A DNA stretch of 64,000 nt from Saccharothrix saharensis (GCF_006716745.1 NZ_VFPP01000001.1:7327386-7391385); one strand, 5' to 3'; positions 9,101-18,169 are shown, numbered from the stretch's first letter. Numbers and translations: made by a program. The notes: a model not told the origin generated them from the letters alone.

Positions 9101-9198
9101 GTGTCTTCCGTTCCGGTGCCCCTTCCCACACCCGCGAGGACCGCCATTCCCACCCGAACCCTCAACCTGGGCGTGCTCGCGCACGTCGACGCCGGTAA
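9085..9198 (+). CDS. Possible 37-residue leader ORF overlapping the GTPase start
   Basis: This ATG has the best ribosome binding site in the area (AGGAGGAG, 4 bases upstream). It opens a 37-codon frame (MRRLDGVFRSG..., ending in an Arg-rich run) that overlaps the beginning of the GTPase gene in another frame. Leader peptides control tet(M)-type genes by attenuation, so it could tune translation of the GTPase. It could equally be an accident of a mis-assigned start. No homologue is recognised. Confidence 0.3.
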   Translation: MRRLDGVFRSGAPSHTREDRHSHPNPQPGRARARRRR

Positions 9199-11143
9199 GA
9201 CCAGCCTCACCGAGCGGCTGCTGTTCGAGCACGGGACGATCCCGCGGCTCGGCAGCGTCGACGGCGGTGACACGCAGACCGACAGCGGCGAGCTGGAACG
9301 CCGCCGCGGCATCACGATCCGCTCCGCCGTCGCCTGGTTCGCCGTCGGCGACCTCCAGGTGAACCTGGTCGACACGCCGGGCCACCCGGACTTCATCGCC
9401 GAGGTGGAACGCGCCCTGTCCGTGCTCGACGGCGCGGTGCTGGTGCTCTCGGCGGTCGAGGGCGTGCAGGCGCAGACCAAGGTGCTGATGAGGTCGTTGC
9501 GGCGGCTGCGGCTGCCCACGCTCGTCTTCGTCAACAAGGTCGACCGCGCCGGTGCGCGGTACGACGACCTGCTCGCCGAGATCCGCCGCACGCTCACGCC
9601 CGCCGTCGTGCCGGTGGCGCGGGTCGACCGGCTCGGCACCCGGGACGCGCGGGTCGTGGCCCGCTCGTTCACGGACCGGTCGTTCGCGGCGGAGGTGGCC
9701 GAGGTGCTGGCCGAGCACGACCTCTCGGTGCTGGCCCGGGTGGTCGACGGCGAGGTGCCCGACGACGTCGCCGGGCCGTTGCGCGACCAGACGTGCCGCG
9801 GCCTGGTCCACCCGGTGTTCTTCGGCTCGGCGGTGTCGGGCGCGGGGACGGCCGAGCTGACCGACGGGGTGCGGCGGTTCCTCGCGCCGCGCCCGGTGGT
9901 GGCGGCGGACGAGCCGCGCGGCACGGTGTTCGCCGTCGAGCGCACCGCCCAGGGCGAGAAGGTCGCCTACCTGCGGCTGTTCTCCGGCACGGTGCGCGGT
10001 CGGCAGCGGCTGGTGTTGCGGCGGCGTGGTCCCTCGGGCGCGGTCGAGGAGCACCGGGGCCGGGTGGCCGGGCTGGAGGTCGTCGGCCGGGGCGCCGGCC
10101 CGTTGACCGCGGGGGACATCGGCAGGGTGCGCGGTCTGCCGCGGGTGCGGGTGGGCGACCGGTTGGGCGCGGACGACGACGGGCCGCGGGTGCGCTTCTC
10201 GCCACCGATCCTGGAGTCCGTGGTGCGGCCGGCGGAGCCGGGCCGGGAGGTCGCCCTGCACGCCGCGCTCACCCGGCTGGCCGACGAGGACCCGTTGATC
10301 CGGACCCGGGTGGCCGGTGGTGGTGCGACGTCGGTGCTGCTCTACGGGGCCGTGCAGCGGGAGGTGATCGCGGAGCGGTTGCAGCGCGAGTTCGGCGTGG
10401 AGGCGGTGTTCGAGCAGGCGCGGCCGGTGTACTTCGAACGACCGGTCGGACCGGGCGAGGCCGTGCACGAGTTCACCCCGCGCGGACCGAACGACTTCTG
10501 GCAGACGGTCGGCGTGCGCGTCGAGCCGTTGCCGCCGGGCGCGGGCGTCACGGTCACCCGCCAGGCCCAGCTCGGCCTGCTGCCGAAGTCCTACCACCGC
10601 GCGATCGAGGAGGCGGTGGCGGCGACGCTCCGGCAGGGCTTGTACGGGTGGGAGGTGACCGACTGCGCGGTGACCGTCACGCGGGTCGGCTACCAGGCGC
10701 CGAACACGGTCGCCGCCGACTTCCGCCACCTCACGCCCGTGGTGGTGCTGCGGGCGTTGCGGGACGCGGGCAGCGCCGTGCACGAGCCGGGGTACCGGGT
10801 CGAGGTGGAGGTGCCGGACGACGCGCTGAGCGCGGTGACCGGGCTGCTGCTCTCGCTGGGCGCCGACCTGCGGCCGGCGGTGGAGTCCGGCGCGGGGTGG
10901 CTGGTGCCGGGTGACCTGCCGGCCCGGTCGCTGCACGACCTGGCCGCCGCCCTGCCCGGCCTGACCCGCGGCGAGGGGAGCGTGCGGCACGAACCGGGCC
11001 CGGCCCGTCGCGTGCGCGGACCGGCGCCGACCCGGCCGAGGACCGACGGCAACCCGCTCGACCACGACGAGTACCTGCGGTTCCTGTCCGACCGGAACCT
11101 GGCCGTCGGCGTGACCGGCCAGGTGGGGAACCCGGCTAGGTGA
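9101..11143 (+). CDS. Tet(M)/Otr(A)-type ribosome protection GTPase
   Basis: About 680 residues of an EF-G-like translational GTPase. The G motifs are complete: AHVDAGKTS (G1), RGIT (G2), DTPGH (G3), NKVD (G4). Domains II-V follow as in Otr(A)/Tet(M), with the conserved PKSYHRAIEEAV and YEPGY-like C-terminal elements. It would bind the ribosome and displace tetracycline-class or similar A-site inhibitors. The start is uncertain: homology begins a few residues before TLNLGVLAHVDAGKT. GTG at 9080, 9101 and 9116 are in frame but badly placed relative to AGGAGG, and even ATT at 9149 sits at good distance from GAGGA. I use 9101. The 3' end overlaps the convergent TetR gene by 8 bp. Confidence 0.85.
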   Translation: MSSVPVPLPTPARTAIPTRTLNLGVLAHVDAGKTSLTERLLFEHGTIPRLGSVDGGDTQTDSGELERRRGITIRSAVAWFAVGDLQVNLVDTPGHPDFIAEVERALSVLDGAVLVLSAVEGVQAQTKVLMRSLRRLRLPTLVFVNKVDRAGARYDDLLAEIRRTLTPAVVPVARVDRLGTRDARVVARSFTDRSFAAEVAEVLAEHDLSVLARVVDGEVPDDVAGPLRDQTCRGLVHPVFFGSAVSGAGTAELTDGVRRFLAPRPVVAADEPRGTVFAVERTAQGEKVAYLRLFSGTVRGRQRLVLRRRGPSGAVEEHRGRVAGLEVVGRGAGPLTAGDIGRVRGLPRVRVGDRLGADDDGPRVRFSPPILESVVRPAEPGREVALHAALTRLADEDPLIRTRVAGGGATSVLLYGAVQREVIAERLQREFGVEAVFEQARPVYFERPVGPGEAVHEFTPRGPNDFWQTVGVRVEPLPPGAGVTVTRQAQLGLLPKSYHRAIEEAVAATLRQGLYGWEVTDCAVTVTRVGYQAPNTVAADFRHLTPVVVLRALRDAGSAVHEPGYRVEVEVPDDALSAVTGLLLSLGADLRPAVESGAGWLVPGDLPARSLHDLAAALPGLTRGEGSVRHEPGPARRVRGPAPTRPRTDGNPLDHDEYLRFLSDRNLAVGVTGQVGNPAR

Positions 11144-11687
11144 GGAACATCGAGCCCGCGAACGCCCGCACCATCGCCACCGGGTCGCGGTCGGCGTGCG
11201 ACAGCGCGCCGGTGTTCCACAGCGTCGCGAAGCCGTGCACGAGCGACCACGCCGCGACCCGGGCCAGCTCGGGGTCGGGCCGGTCGGCGACGCCGCCCGC
11301 CAGCGCCGCGCCGGCCCGGTCGCGCGCCTCGACCAGCGCCGGGTCGTCCCCGCGGTAGAGGTCGGGTCGGAACATCACCTCGAAGTGCGCCCGGTGGTCG
11401 ACCGCGAAGCGCACGTAGGCCGCGCCGAGCTCGACCATGTCGCCACCCAACGCCACGGTGGCGTCCAGCGCGTCGGCCAGCAGGCCGAAGCCCTCGGCGG
11501 CGAGCGCGGTGAGCACGCCGGCCTTGTCCTTGAAGTGGTGCACCGGGCCGGCGTGCGACACGCCCACCCGCCGGGCCAGGTCGCGCAGGCCGACGCCGGC
11601 CGGGCCGTGCTCGGTGATCGCGTCCACGGCCGCGTCGAGGACGGCGCGGCGCAGGTCGCCGTGGTGGTAGGGGCGCGGTGTGGTCAC
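11136..11687 (-). CDS. TetR-family regulator
   Basis: A 183-residue TetR protein. The N-terminal HTH reads ...VGLRDLARRVGVSHAGPVHHFKDKAGVLTAL, followed by a helical ligand domain of the WHG type (AAWSLVHGFATLW). A GTG at 11687 gives the usual short N-terminus (VTTPRPYHHGDLRRAVL); longer starts would run through the operator. It is divergent from the DoxX-like gene, with an inverted-repeat operator between them, so it probably represses that gene and itself. Confidence 0.85.
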   Translation of the reverse strand: MTTPRPYHHGDLRRAVLDAAVDAITEHGPAGVGLRDLARRVGVSHAGPVHHFKDKAGVLTALAAEGFGLLADALDATVALGGDMVELGAAYVRFAVDHRAHFEVMFRPDLYRGDDPALVEARDRAGAALAGGVADRPDPELARVAAWSLVHGFATLWNTGALSHADRDPVAMVRAFAGSMFLT

Positions 11688-11713
11688 CCCGGCAGCGTAC
11701 CGCGATCTAGTCA

Positions 11714-11755
11714 TTGACAAGTTGCCCGGTCGGGGGGGATCTTGTCAGTGTCAAG
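11714..11755. promoter_or_regulatory. TetR operator region between tetR and doxX-like gene
   Basis: TTGACAAG (11714-11721) is mirrored by CTTGTCA (11741-11747). The latter belongs to a second near-palindrome, CTTGTCAGTGTCAAG (11741-11755). Both lie in the divergent promoter region and resemble the 15-20-bp palindromes bound by TetR dimers. Confidence 0.6.
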
Positions 11756-11778
11756 TTCGCGTTGTCGAAGGAGTCGCC

Positions 11779-12258
11779 GTGGCGCCGCTCGTGATCCTCG
11801 TCCTCGTCACCCTCGCGCTGGTCGGCCTGCGCGCCGCCGGCGTCACCCGAGTCCCGCCGTGGCCGTTCGCCGTCCGGTGCGGTGTCGCGGCGATGTTCGT
11901 GGCGACCGGCCTGGCGCACTTCATCGGCATGCGCGAGGAGCTGATCGCGATGGTGCCGCCCGCCGTGCCCGCGCCCGGGCTGGTCGTCACGGTGACCGGC
12001 GTGCTCGAACTCGCGGGCGCGGTGGGCGTGCTGTGGGACCGGACCGCGCTGTGGGCGGCGGCCGGGCTCACCGCGATGCTGGTCGGCATGTTCCCGGCGA
12101 ACGTCCACGCCGCCCGGCAGGGCATCTCACCCTCGTTCGGTGACGCGCTGCTGCCGCGCACGATCATGCAGGTCGTGTTCCTCGCGGCCACGGTGACGAT
12201 CGTCGTGCACTTCGCGCGCGCCCGGTCCTCGCGCGCGGCGGTGACCGCGGCGAGGTGA
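11779..12258 (+). CDS. DoxX-like membrane protein
   Basis: A 159-residue protein with four hydrophobic helices, a DoxX/DUF4267-like pattern (GxxHFIGMREEL after helix 2) and a short basic tail. GTG at 11779 follows AAGGAG with 6-base spacing. DoxX-like proteins of actinomycetes are linked to thiol or redox stress but have no firm reaction. The adjacent divergent TetR and operator indicate induction by a small ligand. Confidence 0.7.
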   Translation: MAPLVILVLVTLALVGLRAAGVTRVPPWPFAVRCGVAAMFVATGLAHFIGMREELIAMVPPAVPAPGLVVTVTGVLELAGAVGVLWDRTALWAAAGLTAMLVGMFPANVHAARQGISPSFGDALLPRTIMQVVFLAATVTIVVHFARARSSRAAVTAAR

Positions 12259-12290
12259 CCGCGTCAGGCGGCTCCGGCGGGGGAGTCCGG

Positions 12291-12650
12291 TCAGCTCGCG
12301 ATCACCTGGTCGAGCGTGGGGACCACGGTGAGCAGTCGGTCCACCTCGGTGAGCCGCAACGGTCGGACCACCGAGCGCCGGCTCGCCACGACCGCGAACT
12401 CGACGCCGGCCGCCGCCGCGTGGTGGTGCGCCTCCAGCAGGGCCGCGATGCCGAGCGAACCCAGGATGGTCACGTCGGTCAGGTCCACCACGAGCACCGG
12501 CGGCCGCAGCTCCAGCCGGGCGCCCAGCTCGGCGCGGATCAGGTCCACCCCGGTCAGGTCGACCTCGCCCACGACCCGCGTGACCGCGAGACCGTCCACC
12601 TCGCTCGTGCCGACGGCGAGGTCCTCTGCCCGCCACTGCCGATCGGTCAT
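12291..12650 (-). CDS. STAS-domain anti-sigma factor antagonist
   Basis: A 119-residue single STAS domain of the SpoIIAA/RsbV class. The phosphorylatable serine region is DLTDVTILGSLGIAALLEAH, where Ser follows LG rather than the usual DSSG context, so its phosphorylation state is uncertain. It would release a sigma-B-type factor from its anti-sigma kinase in stress. No partner kinase lies next to it. Confidence 0.85.
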   Translation of the reverse strand: MTDRQWRAEDLAVGTSEVDGLAVTRVVGEVDLTGVDLIRAELGARLELRPPVLVVDLTDVTILGSLGIAALLEAHHHAAAAGVEFAVVASRRSVVRPLRLTEVDRLLTVVPTLDQVIAS

Positions 12651-12711
12651 GGACGACGCCCCCTCGGTGGTCCGTTCGTGTGCCCGTGGCGTCGTCCCGG
12701 CCACGCGCGGC

Positions 12712-12736
12712 GTTACGCCACAAGTGCGCGGGGTAC
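12712..12736 (+). promoter_or_regulatory. Possible SigB/SigH-type stress promoter
   Basis: GTTA, 15 bases, then GGGTAC resembles the actinomycete stress sigma consensus GTTT-N14/15-GGGTAT. It points toward the proline-rich ORF and terC and lies just upstream of them. A STAS gene on the other side makes the coincidence notable but proves nothing. Confidence 0.35.
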
Positions 12737-12767
12737 CCCGAGGCCGTGACGTGATGAGGAGGGCCGC

Positions 12768-12914
12768 GTGAACGCGCAGTTCGGGGACCACGAGCCGGAC
12801 CCGCCGGACCCGTCGACGCCGGATCCCGTCCCGCGCCGGCCGCAACCGCCCGGCCCCGACCCGGTGCCGCCCCGGCCCCTGCCCCCGCCGACGCCGCCGA
12901 CGTCCGGCCGCTGA
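12768..12914 (+). CDS. Proline-rich 48-residue protein upstream of terC
   Basis: A GTG with GAGGAGG at good spacing opens a 48-codon frame rich in Pro/Asp/Arg (N-terminus VNAQFGDHEPDPPDPSTPD). Its stop is 5 bases before the terC GTG. terC itself has no visible ribosome binding site, so this ORF probably exists at least to couple translation into terC. No domain is recognised, and the composition suggests a disordered peptide. Confidence 0.45.
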   Translation: MNAQFGDHEPDPPDPSTPDPVPRRPQPPGPDPVPPRPLPPPTPPTSGR

Positions 12915-12919
12915 CCGCC

Positions 12920-13927
12920 GTGGCCATCGGCTGGCTCACCTGGGCGCTCACCATCGGCCTGGTCCTGCTGCTGCTCGCGGTGGACCTGGTCCTGGCCGTC
13001 GTGCGCCCGCACCGCGTGAAGATCGGCGAGGCCACCGCGTGGTCGGTGTTCTACGTGCTGGTCGCCCTGCTGTTCGGCGTGTGGTTCACCTTGTCGCACG
13101 GCAGCCAGGCCGGCGTGGAGTACTTCGTCGGCTACCTCGTCGAGAAGAGCCTGTCGGTCGACAACCTGTTCGTGTTCGTGATCATCATGTCCACCTTCGC
13201 CGTGCCGGAGGCGCACCAGCACAAGGTGCTGACGTTCGGCATCGTGCTGGCGCTGGCGCTGCGCGGGGTGTTCATCGCGGTGGGCGCGACGCTGCTGTCG
13301 TTGTTCTCGTTCGTGTTCCTGCTGTTCGGGCTGCTGCTGCTCTACACGGCCGTGCAGCTGTACCGGCACCGCGACGAGGACCCGGACGTCGAGGACAACG
13401 TCGTGGTGAAGACCGCGCGGCGGGTGCTGCCGATCGCCGACGACTACGAGAACGGGAAGCTGTTCACCCGGTCGGGTGGTCGGCGGATGGCCACGCCGCT
13501 GTTCGTGGTGCTGCTCGCGATCGGCAGCATCGACGTGCTGTTCGCGCTGGACTCGATCCCGGCGGTCTTCGGCATCACGTCCGAGCCGTACGTCGTGTTC
13601 GCCGCCAACGCGTTCGCGCTGCTCGGGCTGCGGGCGCTGTTCTTCCTGGTCAAGGGTCTGCTGGATCGGCTGGTGTACCTGTCGACGGGCCTGGCGCTGA
13701 TCCTGGCGTTCATCGGGGTGAAGCTGGTCCTGCACTGGGCGCACGAGTCGGTGGACCCCCGCGTGCCGGAGGTGCCGACGCTGCTGAGCCTGGCCGTCAT
13801 CGCGGTCGTGCTGACCGTCGTCACGATCGCCAGCCTGGCCAAGACCCGCCGCGACCCGTCCGTGAAGGCCCGGCCCGGCACCCTGCGCACCCGTCGCCGC
13901 GCCGAATCGTCCCCCGACCGCTCCTGA
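12920..13927 (+). CDS. TerC-family integral membrane protein
   Basis: A 335-residue polytopic protein with about eight to nine helices and the TerC signatures KSLSVDNLFVF (about residues 74-84) and ALDSIPAVFGIT (about 210-221). The conserved acidic residues are thought to bind metal. TerC proteins act in tellurite resistance and in manganese export or metalation of secreted proteins. The GTG start lacks its own ribosome binding site and is probably coupled to the upstream small ORF. A hairpin follows at 14042-14071. Confidence 0.9.
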   Translation: MAIGWLTWALTIGLVLLLLAVDLVLAVVRPHRVKIGEATAWSVFYVLVALLFGVWFTLSHGSQAGVEYFVGYLVEKSLSVDNLFVFVIIMSTFAVPEAHQHKVLTFGIVLALALRGVFIAVGATLLSLFSFVFLLFGLLLLYTAVQLYRHRDEDPDVEDNVVVKTARRVLPIADDYENGKLFTRSGGRRMATPLFVVLLAIGSIDVLFALDSIPAVFGITSEPYVVFAANAFALLGLRALFFLVKGLLDRLVYLSTGLALILAFIGVKLVLHWAHESVDPRVPEVPTLLSLAVIAVVLTVVTIASLAKTRRDPSVKARPGTLRTRRRAESSPDRS

Positions 13928-14041
13928 CCCGCGGTGCAGGTTTCGTGCAAGTTTTCCCGCAGGGTCGCGGGGCACGCTTGAGGAGCCGCGCCGCTCCCGG
14001 CTGGGGGGACGGGAGACCGCGGCACAGGGGGGACCGGCGAG

Positions 14042-14071
14042 CGGGCGCGGGGTCGGCAGACCCGGCGCCCG
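14042..14071. terminator. Bidirectional hairpin between terC and hydrolase
   Basis: CGGGCGCGGGGTC / GACCCGGCGCCCG pairs over 13 positions with one mismatch and a 4-base loop (GGCA). It sits between two convergent genes, about 115 bp after terC and 10 bp after the hydrolase stop, so it could end both transcripts. Confidence 0.6.
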
Positions 14072-14080
14072 CCGCACGGC

Positions 14081-14947
14081 CTACCGGGCGAGCAGGTCGC
14101 GCAGCGCCTTCACGACCTCGCCGGGCGCCTCCTCGGCCATGAAGTGGCCGCACGACACGGTCCGGTGCTCCAGGTCCGGGGCCCACGCCCGCCACCGGGC
14201 GGCGGCGTCGAAGCCCAGCGCCGCGCCCCAGTCCTGCTGCAGCACGGTCACCGGCATGCGCAGCCGGTTCCCGGCGTCACGGTCGGCCAGGTCGTCCGAG
14301 ACGTCCGCGGTCGCGGACGCGCGGTAGTCGGCGACGATCGACGGGACGGCCTCCCGCGAAGCCTTCAGGTACGCCGCGCGCACGTCGGCCGGGATGGACG
14401 CCGGGTCGTTGGTCCACACGTCGAGGAAGTGGCCGAAGAACGCGTCCGCCGAAGCCCCGATCACCGCCTCGGGCAGGCCGGGCGGCTGGGCCATCAGGTA
14501 CAGGTGGAAGCCGACGGCCGCCGTGACGCCGTGCATCACGTCCCACATGTCCAGCGTCGGCAGCACGTCCAGCGACGCCAGGTGCGTGACCGCGTCCGGG
14601 TGGTCCAGCCCGGCGCGGATCGCCACCAGCGCGCCCCGGTCGTGCCCCGCCAGCGCGAACCGGTTGTGCCCGAGCGCGCGGGCCAGGGCGACGACGTCGG
14701 CGGCCATCGTGCGCTTGGCGTAGGTCCGCCCGTCGTCGGCCGGCTTGTCGCTGTCGCCGTACCCGCGCAGGTCGGGGCAGATGACGGTGTGGTCGGCGGC
14801 CAGGTCGGCGGCGACGTGCCGCCACATCAGGTGCGTCTGCGGGAAGCCGTGCAGCAGCACGACGGGGCTGCCCGAGCCGCCCACGGCGACGTTGAGCGCC
14901 ACACCGTCGGCGACGGTGACGCGCTGCTGCGTGAACGAGGTGATCAT
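14081..14947 (-). CDS. Alpha/beta hydrolase, haloacetate dehalogenase/epoxide hydrolase type
   Basis: A 288-residue soluble hydrolase. The HGFPQTHLMW oxyanion motif is followed by the nucleophile elbow AGHDRGA, in which the nucleophile is Asp, not Ser. That favours fluoroacetate or haloacetate dehalogenase or epoxide hydrolase chemistry. The charge-relay His is in SCGHFMAEEAP near the C-terminus. ATG at 14947 follows GGAGCAGGA. It is divergent from the large AfsR-like gene, with only 123 bp between them, so the regulator may act here. Confidence 0.8.
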   Translation of the reverse strand: MITSFTQQRVTVADGVALNVAVGGSGSPVVLLHGFPQTHLMWRHVAADLAADHTVICPDLRGYGDSDKPADDGRTYAKRTMAADVVALARALGHNRFALAGHDRGALVAIRAGLDHPDAVTHLASLDVLPTLDMWDVMHGVTAAVGFHLYLMAQPPGLPEAVIGASADAFFGHFLDVWTNDPASIPADVRAAYLKASREAVPSIVADYRASATADVSDDLADRDAGNRLRMPVTVLQQDWGAALGFDAAARWRAWAPDLEHRTVSCGHFMAEEAPGEVVKALRDLLAR

Positions 14948-15070
14948 GTCCTGCTCCGGTGTCTCGGCGGTGGTGCGCCACCCACCCTCGGCCACCCCGA
15001 TCAGCGTTCGATCAGCACCGGCCCACCGCCCGCGAGGTGGCCCCGGACCAGGTCGGATACGTTGTCGGCG

Positions 15071-18000
15071 ATGGTGAGCTTCACAGTGCTCGGCCCGGTG
15101 GAGGCCGTGGGCGAACGCGGTCCGGCCGACCTCAAGGGCCCGCGGCACCGGGCCGTGCTGGCCCGGCTGCTGGTCGCCGGCGGACGCGTGGTGCCGGTCA
15201 CCCGGCTCGTGGACGACCTCTGGGACGGCGACGCCCCCGAGGGTGCGGTCGGCGCGGTCCAGACGTTCGTGGGCGCGCTGCGCAAGGCCCTCGAACCGGA
15301 CCGCCCGCCCCGGACGCCCTCACGGCTGCTGGTGACCGTGCCGCCGGGCTACGCGCTGCGGACGGAGGACGTCGACGCCCGGCGGTTCGAGGCCGCGGTC
15401 GCCGGGTCGGCCCCGCTGCTGGCGGGCGGCCGCGCCCGGGACGCCCTGGCGCTGCTGGACGAAGCGCTCGAACTCTGGCACGGCCCCGCCTACGCGGAGT
15501 TCGCCGACCGGCCCTGGGCGCACGGCGAGGCCGCCAGGCTGGACGAGGTGCGGCTGCTGGCCGTCGAACGGCGGGCCGAGGCCGCGTTGGCACTGGGTGA
15601 CGCGGCGGCCGCGGTGCCGGACCTGCGGGCGCACGTCGCCGCCCACCCGTGGCGCGAGGACGGCCGCCGCCTGCTCGCCCTGGCCCTCTACCGCACCGGC
15701 CGCCAGGGCGAGGCGCTGGCCGTGCTGCGCCAATCCCGCGAGGTGCTGCGCGCCGAACTCGGCGTCGACCCCGGCCACGCCCTGCGCCGGCTCGAAGCCG
15801 ACATCCTCACCCACGCGCCGACCCTCGTCCCGCACCCGCCGCCACCGATCGGGCCGACCACCCCGTTCCTCGGCCGCGCCGACGAACTGGCCGAGCTGGC
15901 GGACGCGGCCCGGACGGGTCGGCGACTGGCGTTGATCTCCGGCACGGCCGGCGCGGGCAAGACCGCGCTGGCCCGCGAGCTCACCCGACGGCTCGCCGCC
16001 GCGGGCTGGACGACCGCCTGGGGCGACTGCCCCGAGGACGCGCCCGCCGCCTGGCCGTGGACGCGGATCGCCGATGCCCTCGCCGCCGCCGGCCACCCGC
16101 CACCGGCACCGCTCGCGGACCGGTTCCGGTGGCACCGGGCGATCGGCGCGCACCTGGCCCGGATGCCGCACCCCGTCCTGCTGGTCTTCGACGACGTCCA
16201 CTGGGCCGACGAGGACACGCTCGCCCTCGTGACGGCGCTGGCCGCCGACCACGACGCCGGACGCGTGCTCATCGTCGCCACCTACCGCTCCACCGAGATC
16301 CCCGCCGCCCTGACCGCCGCGCTCGGCCGCGCCGCCCGCACCGAGCCGACCCGCGTCCACCTCGGCGGCCTGACCGGACCCCAGGTGCGGGACCTGGTCG
16401 AGGCCACCACCGACCGCACGCCCACCGACGCCGACGTCCGCGCGATCCACGCCCGCAGCGGCGGCAACCCGTTCTTCGTCCGCGAGCTGACCCGCCTGTG
16501 GGAAACCGACCCGGCCCTGCGCACCGTGCCCGCGGGCGTCCGCGACGTCCTGCGCCACCGCCTCGACCGGCTCACCCCGACCGCGCGGACCCACCTGCGC
16601 CAGGCGTCGGTGCTCGGCCGGGACGTCGACCTGGACGTGCTGATCCCGCTGGCCGGCGCCGAGGACGAGGTGCTGGACTCGGTGGAATCGGCGCTGCTCG
16701 CCGGTTTCCTGGTCGAACCGGACGCCGAACGGCTGCGGTTCGCGCACGCGCTCGTGCACGAGACGCTGTACGACGACATCCCGCACGCCCGCCGGGCCCG
16801 CTGGCACGCGGCGGCCGCCGACGTGATCGAACGGCTGCGCCCCGACGACGTGGAAGCCGTCGCACACCACCTCCTGCGGGCCGGAACCCGGGCCGACCCC
16901 GACCGCACCGCGCGCCGCACCCGGGCCGCCGCCGAACGGGCCGAACGCCGCTTCGCACCGCACCAGGCAGCCGCGCTGTGGCGGGAAGCGCTGGCACGGT
17001 CACCCCACGACCCGGAAGCCGTGGCAGGACTGGTCCGGGCGCTGGCCGTGACCGGCGAACTGGAGCAGTCCCGCCGGCTCCGCGCCGAAGCGGTCACCGG
17101 GGCGGGCGGCGACCCGGTGCTGACCGCCCGCGCGGTCGGCGCGTTCGACGTACCCGCCCTGTGGACCACCAACGACGACGAAGCCCTGTCCGCCCGCCTC
17201 GCCGCCGCCGCCGAAGACGCGCTGGACGCCCTCCCTCCCGGCCACGACGCCGAACGCGCACGCCTGCTGATCACCATCGCCATGGAACGGCGTGCCGACA
17301 CCGGGCCACGAGGCCGTGCCGCGGCACGGGAAGCGGAAACCATCGCCCGCGACCTGGACGACCCGTCGTTGCTGGCGCCGGCGCTCAACGGCCGGTTCCT
17401 GCACACGTGCTACCGGGCCGGACTGGCACCGGACCGGGCCCGGATCGGCGCGGAACTGCTCGACCTCGCCACCCGCCACGGCCTGGTGCCGTTCGAGGTG
17501 CTCGCCCACCTGATCCTCAACCAAGCCCGCACCGCGCTCGCCGACCTGCCCGCCGCCGACCACCACGCCGCCGCGGCCGAAGCCCTCGCCGAACGCCACG
17601 ACCTGCCGCTGGTCGCCGTGTTCACCAGCTGGTACCGGGCACTGCGGCTCGCCGTGACCGGGCGACGGGACGAGGCCGGGGCCGCCTACCGCGCCGCCGC
17701 GTCCCGGCTCGCGGGCGCCGGGATGCCGGGCGTGGAACGCGGCCTCCTGCCGCTGGCCCGGCTGAGCCTCGGTGAGGCGCCGGACGTCGACTACGGGCCG
17801 CACGAGCCGTGGGCGCGGCCGATCGTCCTGCTGTCCCGGGGACAACGCGCCGAAGCCCTCTCGACGACCATCCCCGACCCGCCGCACGACCTGCTGTTCG
17901 AGGCGCGAACGTGCCTGCACGCCGTGATCGCGGTCGAAGCGGGCGACCGGCCGACCGCGGCACGCCTCTACACCGCACTGCTCCCGGCGGCCGGGGAACT

Positions 18001-18169
18001 GGCCGGCGCGGGCAGCGGCCTGGTCTCGTTCGGCCCCACCGCGCACCACCTGGCGAACCTCGCCACCGCGCTCGGACGTCCCGAGCGGGCCGCCGAGCAC
18101 CACCGCCAGGCACGAGAACTGTCCGCGCGCCTGGGCGCTCCACAGTGGACCGGGTGGACCTTCACCTAG
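15071..18169 (+). CDS. AfsR/SARP-like regulator with BTAD and AAA ATPase domains
   Basis: A 1032-residue regulator. Residues 1-95 form an OmpR-type winged helix (starts MVSFTVLGPVEAVGERGP). Residues about 96-245 are the BTAD tetratricopeptide domain (ELWHGPAYAEFADRPWA). A STAND/AAA-type ATPase follows, with Walker A GTAGAGKT (about residue 300) and Walker B VLLVFDDVHWAD. The rest is TPR-like helices to the end. Large SARPs activate secondary-metabolite clusters by binding direct repeats. No biosynthetic cluster is adjacent, and whether it touches the enediyne genes 22 kb away is unknown. Its divergent neighbour is a hydrolase. Confidence 0.85.
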   Translation: MVSFTVLGPVEAVGERGPADLKGPRHRAVLARLLVAGGRVVPVTRLVDDLWDGDAPEGAVGAVQTFVGALRKALEPDRPPRTPSRLLVTVPPGYALRTEDVDARRFEAAVAGSAPLLAGGRARDALALLDEALELWHGPAYAEFADRPWAHGEAARLDEVRLLAVERRAEAALALGDAAAAVPDLRAHVAAHPWREDGRRLLALALYRTGRQGEALAVLRQSREVLRAELGVDPGHALRRLEADILTHAPTLVPHPPPPIGPTTPFLGRADELAELADAARTGRRLALISGTAGAGKTALARELTRRLAAAGWTTAWGDCPEDAPAAWPWTRIADALAAAGHPPPAPLADRFRWHRAIGAHLARMPHPVLLVFDDVHWADEDTLALVTALAADHDAGRVLIVATYRSTEIPAALTAALGRAARTEPTRVHLGGLTGPQVRDLVEATTDRTPTDADVRAIHARSGGNPFFVRELTRLWETDPALRTVPAGVRDVLRHRLDRLTPTARTHLRQASVLGRDVDLDVLIPLAGAEDEVLDSVESALLAGFLVEPDAERLRFAHALVHETLYDDIPHARRARWHAAAADVIERLRPDDVEAVAHHLLRAGTRADPDRTARRTRAAAERAERRFAPHQAAALWREALARSPHDPEAVAGLVRALAVTGELEQSRRLRAEAVTGAGGDPVLTARAVGAFDVPALWTTNDDEALSARLAAAAEDALDALPPGHDAERARLLITIAMERRADTGPRGRAAAREAETIARDLDDPSLLAPALNGRFLHTCYRAGLAPDRARIGAELLDLATRHGLVPFEVLAHLILNQARTALADLPAADHHAAAAEALAERHDLPLVAVFTSWYRALRLAVTGRRDEAGAAYRAAASRLAGAGMPGVERGLLPLARLSLGEAPDVDYGPHEPWARPIVLLSRGQRAEALSTTIPDPPHDLLFEARTCLHAVIAVEAGDRPTAARLYTALLPAAGELAGAGSGLVSFGPTAHHLANLATALGRPERAAEHHRQARELSARLGAPQWTGWTFT

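Noticed and set aside
9101-11143. The GTPase considered as elongation factor G
   Set aside because: It lacks EF-G's G' insert features and aligns in layout with Otr(A)/Tet(M) (start LGVLAHVDAGKTSLTERLL, PKSYHRAIEEAV).
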